In this document: positions 60,823 to 64,000 of the stretch, one piece after another
Layout of the letters: every line of letters starts with the position of its first letter
Position numbering within the stretch: position 1 is the stretch's first letter
NCBI RefSeq assembly: GCF_014205275.1
Contig: NZ_JACHND010000001.1
Coordinates: 1,426,001-1,490,000, forward strand
Length of the DNA stretch: 64,000 nucleotides
Reading direction: 5' to 3'
Origin: Sphaerisporangium siamense
GTDB lineage: Bacteria > Actinomycetota > Actinomycetes > Streptosporangiales > Streptosporangiaceae
The notes under the pieces: generated by a model
What the model saw: only the letters and a program-made list of their open reading frames with translations
What the model was told of the DNA's origin: nothing
Databases searched by the model: none
Made by a program: the position numbers and the translations under genes

Positions 60823-62019
60823 GTGAACACATCGCTGCCCCCTGACCCCGAGCCAAGGCGGCGCGACTATGTGATCATGAGCGTCGACGATCACCTGATC
60901 GAGCCGCCGGACGTCTTCGAAGGGCGCCTCCCGCAGAAGTACGCCGACGTCGCCCCCAAGGTGGTCGAGACCGAGGCCGGCCACCAGGTCTGGCGGTACG
61001 GCGGCGGCACCTACTCCTGCGCGGGCATGGACGTCGGGGCCGGACTTCCCCGCGAGCAGTGGACCCTCGACCCCGTGCGGTTCGAGCACATGCGGCCCGG
61101 CTGCTACGACATCGAGGCCCGCATCACCGACATGGACATCGCGGGCATCTGGGCCGCGATCAACTTCCCCGGCATGCTCGCCGTCCAGTCCGGCATGGCC
61201 TTCGCCAAGACCCGCGACCAGGACCTCGGCCTGGCCCTCACGCGCGCCTACAACGACTGGCACTGCGACGTCTGGGCCGGCACCTACCCCGAGCGCATCA
61301 TCGCCCTGCAGCTCCCCTGGCTTCCCGATCCGGAGGTCGCGGCCAAAGAGATCCGGGACAACGCCGCGCGGGGCTTCAAGGCGGTCGTCTTCCCCGAGTT
61401 CCCGACCCGCCTGCGCCTGCCGTCCATCCACACCGGCCACTGGGACCCGTTCTTCGCCGCCTGTGAGGAGACGGGAACGGTCCTCTGCCTGCACACCGGC
61501 GCCTCGTCGTGGTCGCCCGTGCCCTCGCCCGACACGCCGATCGAGGCCATCACCACGATGATCCCGGCCAGCGCGATGTTCGCCTGCGCCGACTGGCTGT
61601 GGTCGGGCGTCCCGCTGCGGTTCCCCAAGCTGCGCATCCTCATCGTCGAGGGCGGCGTCGGATGGCTTCCCATGCTGTCCGCCCGGGCCGACTACGCCCT
61701 CGACCACCCGGTGGCCGGCGAGGCGACCTGGGAAGGCGGCCTGAAGCCCAGCGAGGTCCTGCGCCGCAACTTCTACTTCGGCACCCTGGACGACTACGCC
61801 CTGTCCGGCGTACGCCTCGCCGTGGGCCTCGAACACGTCCTGCTCGAAAGCGGCTACCCCCGCTCGGAGTCCACCTGGCCCGACGTCCAGAAGGCCCTGG
61901 CCCGCAACCTCGGCAGCCTGCCGCCCGCCGACATCGCCCGCGTCGCCTACGGCAACGCCGCCCGCCTCTTCGGCCACCCACTGCCCTCCCGGGCGTGGCT
62001 GCTGCGCGAGGAGCTCTGA
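60823..62019 (+). CDS. Amidohydrolase-family (ACMSD/amidohydrolase-2 type) metal-dependent hydrolase
   Basis: A protein of 398 residues. SVDDHLIEPPDVFEGRLPQK carries the first metal motif (DxH variant DDH); HTGHWDPFFAACEETG, LCLHTGASSW, FPKLRILIVEGGVGWLPML and ESGYPRSESTWP carry the later metal and catalytic residues. The family includes gamma-resorcylate decarboxylase and ACMSD, so decarboxylation of an aromatic acid is plausible. I chose GTG 60823; GTG 60790 and ATG 60877 in the same frame are alternatives because no ribosome site is strong. Confidence 0.88.
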   Translation: MNTSLPPDPEPRRRDYVIMSVDDHLIEPPDVFEGRLPQKYADVAPKVVETEAGHQVWRYGGGTYSCAGMDVGAGLPREQWTLDPVRFEHMRPGCYDIEARITDMDIAGIWAAINFPGMLAVQSGMAFAKTRDQDLGLALTRAYNDWHCDVWAGTYPERIIALQLPWLPDPEVAAKEIRDNAARGFKAVVFPEFPTRLRLPSIHTGHWDPFFAACEETGTVLCLHTGASSWSPVPSPDTPIEAITTMIPASAMFACADWLWSGVPLRFPKLRILIVEGGVGWLPMLSARADYALDHPVAGEATWEGGLKPSEVLRRNFYFGTLDDYALSGVRLAVGLEHVLLESGYPRSESTWPDVQKALARNLGSLPPADIARVAYGNAARLFGHPLPSRAWLLREEL

Positions 62020-62029
62020 CCCCCGCGCC

Positions 62030-62392
62030 TCAGACGACCTCGCCGACGACCTTCCTGCGCTCCCAGTCGAGGTAGCGGCCGCTCTCGCCGAGCAGGGACG
62101 TCATCAGCCACAGGAACACGCCGAAGTCGTCGGCCACGCCGATCAGCGCGAGGAAGTCGGGGATGACGTCCACCGGCGAGATGATGTAGAGGATGCCGAG
62201 CCCCATCAGGGCCAGCTTGCCCTTGCCGAGAGCGCGGTAGTCGCCGCGCATCGTGCCGGAGATCATTCTCGGCAGGGCCTTCAGCCGGGTGCCGAGGCCG
62301 TGGGACCCCGGCCGGGAGACCTCCTGGTAGGCGCGATAGGCCGCCGCCGCGCGCCCGGCCCTGCTCACGGAACCCCCGCGACCCTTGACCAT
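62030..62392 (-). CDS. YkvA/DUF1232 family protein
   Basis: A protein of 120 residues. ALMGLGILYIISPVDVIPDF (about 61-80) followed by LALIGVADDFGVFLWLM is the DUF1232 signature of YkvA-type membrane-associated proteins of unknown function. The N-terminus is basic (MVKGRGGSVSRAGRAAAAYR). The ATG at 62392 follows GGAGG. It is convergent with the amidohydrolase gene, with 10 bases between the stops. Confidence 0.88.
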   Translation of the reverse strand: MVKGRGGSVSRAGRAAAAYRAYQEVSRPGSHGLGTRLKALPRMISGTMRGDYRALGKGKLALMGLGILYIISPVDVIPDFLALIGVADDFGVFLWLMTSLLGESGRYLDWERRKVVGEVV

Positions 62393-62541
62393 GCCGGCTC
62401 CCCTCCGTTCGTGCCGCACGCGCACCGTCGGATACGTCCACCGCCGACTACCCCCGCGCGTACTCCGATAACGCGTGCCCCCTTCGCCCGGTTCCTCCGG
62501 GGTGTCCGGATACGGCACTGTCACCGCCCCGGCAGGGGCCG

Positions 62542-63216
62542 TCAGGAGCGCAGCTCGCGCATCGCCATGAGGAAGTCCTTGGTCACGCCGCGCAGCCCGG
62601 GCAGGTGCGACAGCCCCACCAGCCGGTCGATGAGCGGGACCATCACCTCGATCAGCCGGTACGTGCGCGCGCATCCGGGCGAGGTGTCGTGCACCCAGTA
62701 CAGGACCATGCCCATCGACGCCAGCCACAGCAGCTCGGGCAGCTCCTCGCGCAGCTCGGCGTCGACGCGGGCGTCCGACCCCTCGACGACCCGGTGGTAG
62801 ACCGCGATCGCCGCCTCGCGCGCGGGGGTGGACTCCCCGCTGAACGGGCTGAGCGGATTGCTCGGCTCGGAGGCGTGTTTGAAGAACTTGACGGCGAAGT
62901 CGTGGTACGGCTCGGACACCCGCACCCAGGCGCGCAGCACGCCGCTCAGCCGCGCGGCGAACTTGCGCTCCGAGGCCAGCAGATCGCGGCACGCGGCCTC
63001 GTGCTCGGACTGCGCGCGATCGTAGTAGGCCTGGACGAGCTGTTCCTTGGACGAGAAGTAGTAATAGGCGTTCCCCACGGAGACGCCCGCCTCGGCCGCG
63101 ATGGCCCGCATCGTCGTCGCCTCGTATCCCCGCTCCCTGAAGAGGCGCAGGGCCGTCTCGACGATGAGATCCCGGGTCTTCTCTCCTCCGCGCGCTCTGG
63201 GCGTCGATTCGGCCAC
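62542..63216 (-). CDS. TetR-family regulator
   Basis: A protein of 224 residues. The HTH is KTRDLIVETALRLFRERGYE, then AGVSVGNAYYYFSSKEQLVQ. The C-terminal domain contains FFKHASEPSNPLSPFSGEST and GCARTYRLIEVMVPLIDRLV, usual for a TetR_C-type ligand domain. I prefer the GTG at 63216; a GTG at 63252 would add 12 residues. It is divergent from the secreted peptidase gene. Target unknown. Confidence 0.9.
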   Translation of the reverse strand: MAESTPRARGGEKTRDLIVETALRLFRERGYEATTMRAIAAEAGVSVGNAYYYFSSKEQLVQAYYDRAQSEHEAACRDLLASERKFAARLSGVLRAWVRVSEPYHDFAVKFFKHASEPSNPLSPFSGESTPAREAAIAVYHRVVEGSDARVDAELREELPELLWLASMGMVLYWVHDTSPGCARTYRLIEVMVPLIDRLVGLSHLPGLRGVTKDFLMAMRELRS

Positions 63217-63371
63217 GGGGCCACTGTACGGCCCGCAGCCCGTCAAGGTCACAGACGGCCAGCTTGTCCGCCATTTTCGCGCAAAAACACGCAGAGTAGT
63301 GGAGTCAGCACTTTCCCTGAATGGGATAGATCCTCGTGTGGCGGAGGGGCGCCCTGCGACAGAGGACGAAT

Positions 63372-64000
63372 ATGGGTTTGCATCCCGGTGGACGCGGGCC
63401 CGCGTGGCTCGGTGCCTGCGCGTTGCTCGCCGTGCAGATCACAGTGACGGGGCTGGCCTCCGCGCGGCCCGCCTCCGCTTCCGCCCCACGGCGGCCGGCC
63501 GCCGCGCACGAGGCCGGCGACGCCGCCCGGCACCGGCCCGACGCGACGTCACCGGCCGCGCGCCACACCGCGCGCGTCCGCACCTTGAACAACGCGCTGC
63601 CCGCAACGCGCTACGCGACCAACGCCCCGCGGCTGAGCCGGGCCGCGGCGGCCGCCCAGGCGCGCACGGGCGTGCTCGGCGCCGCCCTGTGGAGGCAACA
63701 CAGGCTCTACCACGCCCTGCGCCTGGGGCACGCCCAGGCCGCGCGGCGGCTCCGCCACGCGGGGCTCAGGTGGCGGTCGTCCGGGCACTGCGCGAGCCGC
63801 CACCGGCGCTCGTGCACCTCGCTGGACACCGTGCGGCTCGGCACCCTGTGGGGGGTGGTCGACCTGAAGCGCCGCAGCGGCTGCCCGATCGTCGTGACCG
63901 GAGGCACCGAGATCGGCCACGCGCACGGGCCCCGCAGCCACGGCCAGGGCTACAAGCTGGACATCGAACACAACAAGTGCGTCGACCGGTACATCCGCAC
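63372..64000 (+). CDS. Secreted peptidase M15-like (DD-peptidase/Hedgehog fold) protein, cut off by window edge
   Basis: The open frame runs 209 codons to the edge without a stop. A signal peptide (GACALLAVQITVTGLASARP, cleavage near 38) precedes an Ala/Arg/His-rich linker. Near the end, SGCPIVVTGGTEIGHAHG and SHGQGYKLDI have the His-x6-Asp zinc pair of the M15/LAS peptidase fold. It probably trims peptidoglycan stem peptides outside the cell. The rest of the catalytic domain lies beyond the window. The start ATG is weakly supported by an AGAGGA site. Confidence 0.8.
   Translation, partial: MGLHPGGRGPAWLGACALLAVQITVTGLASARPASASAPRRPAAAHEAGDAARHRPDATSPAARHTARVRTLNNALPATRYATNAPRLSRAAAAAQARTGVLGAALWRQHRLYHALRLGHAQAARRLRHAGLRWRSSGHCASRHRRSCTSLDTVRLGTLWGVVDLKRRSGCPIVVTGGTEIGHAHGPRSHGQGYKLDIEHNKCVDRYIR

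Overview
The window is very GC-rich chromosomal DNA from a filamentous actinobacterium, probably of the Streptosporangiales/Streptomyces kind. The signs are third-codon G/C bias, many GTG starts, an AfsR-type SARP regulator, an F420-type PPOX protein, LytR-CpsA-Psr and SURF1/CtaG proteins, and several P450s. I see no rRNA, tRNA, CRISPR array, insertion sequence or phage gene. Gene order is that of a chromosomal arm: housekeeping genes mixed with accessory clusters.

1-18.4 kb holds mostly cell-envelope and general genes: a cut-off Rv1733c-like membrane protein, a PaaK-type ligase, a DedA/amino-acid permease pair, a CopD-CtaG fusion, CsbD, an RraA-like protein, VOC and PPOX enzymes, two CorC/HlyC-type proteins, an acyltransferase-3, an LCP wall ligase, a HAD phosphatase and 6-phosphogluconate dehydrogenase. 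18.4-27.7 kb starts with an XRE-TPR regulator and undecaprenyl-diphosphate phosphatase. It then carries a tight five-gene operon: an OleA-like thiolase, a GT2 glycosyltransferase, a P450, an OleC-like AMP ligase and an OleD-like reductase. A second P450 gene follows. The operon has the core of the long-chain olefin/beta-lactone pathway but no OleB, and it adds a sugar transferase and an oxygenase. It is the best candidate here for an undescribed biosynthetic system.

27.8-31.1 kb is an SsuABC-like sulfonate/nitrate-type ABC importer with a co-transcribed, cysteine-free Rrf2 regulator. A Ser/Thr kinase, a large APC permease, a CooC/MinD-like ATPase, a small SCO5389-like protein and a LysR/aminotransferase divergent pair follow. 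39.2-49.3 kb looks like one catabolic or tailoring module: a complete class I P450 system (P450, 2Fe-2S ferredoxin, FAD reductase), a LysR regulator, a Dpp/Opp-type importer (a two-domain ATPase, two permeases and a divergently read binding lipoprotein) and a DUF3237 protein. The importer probably feeds the P450.

49.5-64 kb has a GNAT acetyltransferase, a remarkable palindrome-rich convergent intergenic region, a small secreted cysteine protein, a 1009-residue SARP regulator with 11-bp phased direct repeats on both sides, a small zinc-ribbon protein, a RibD-type reductase, a luciferase-like oxidoreductase, TetR and HxlR regulators, a VC0807-like membrane protein, SURF1, a glycolipid-binding-type protein, an amidohydrolase, a YkvA-like protein, another TetR regulator and a cut-off secreted M15-like peptidase.
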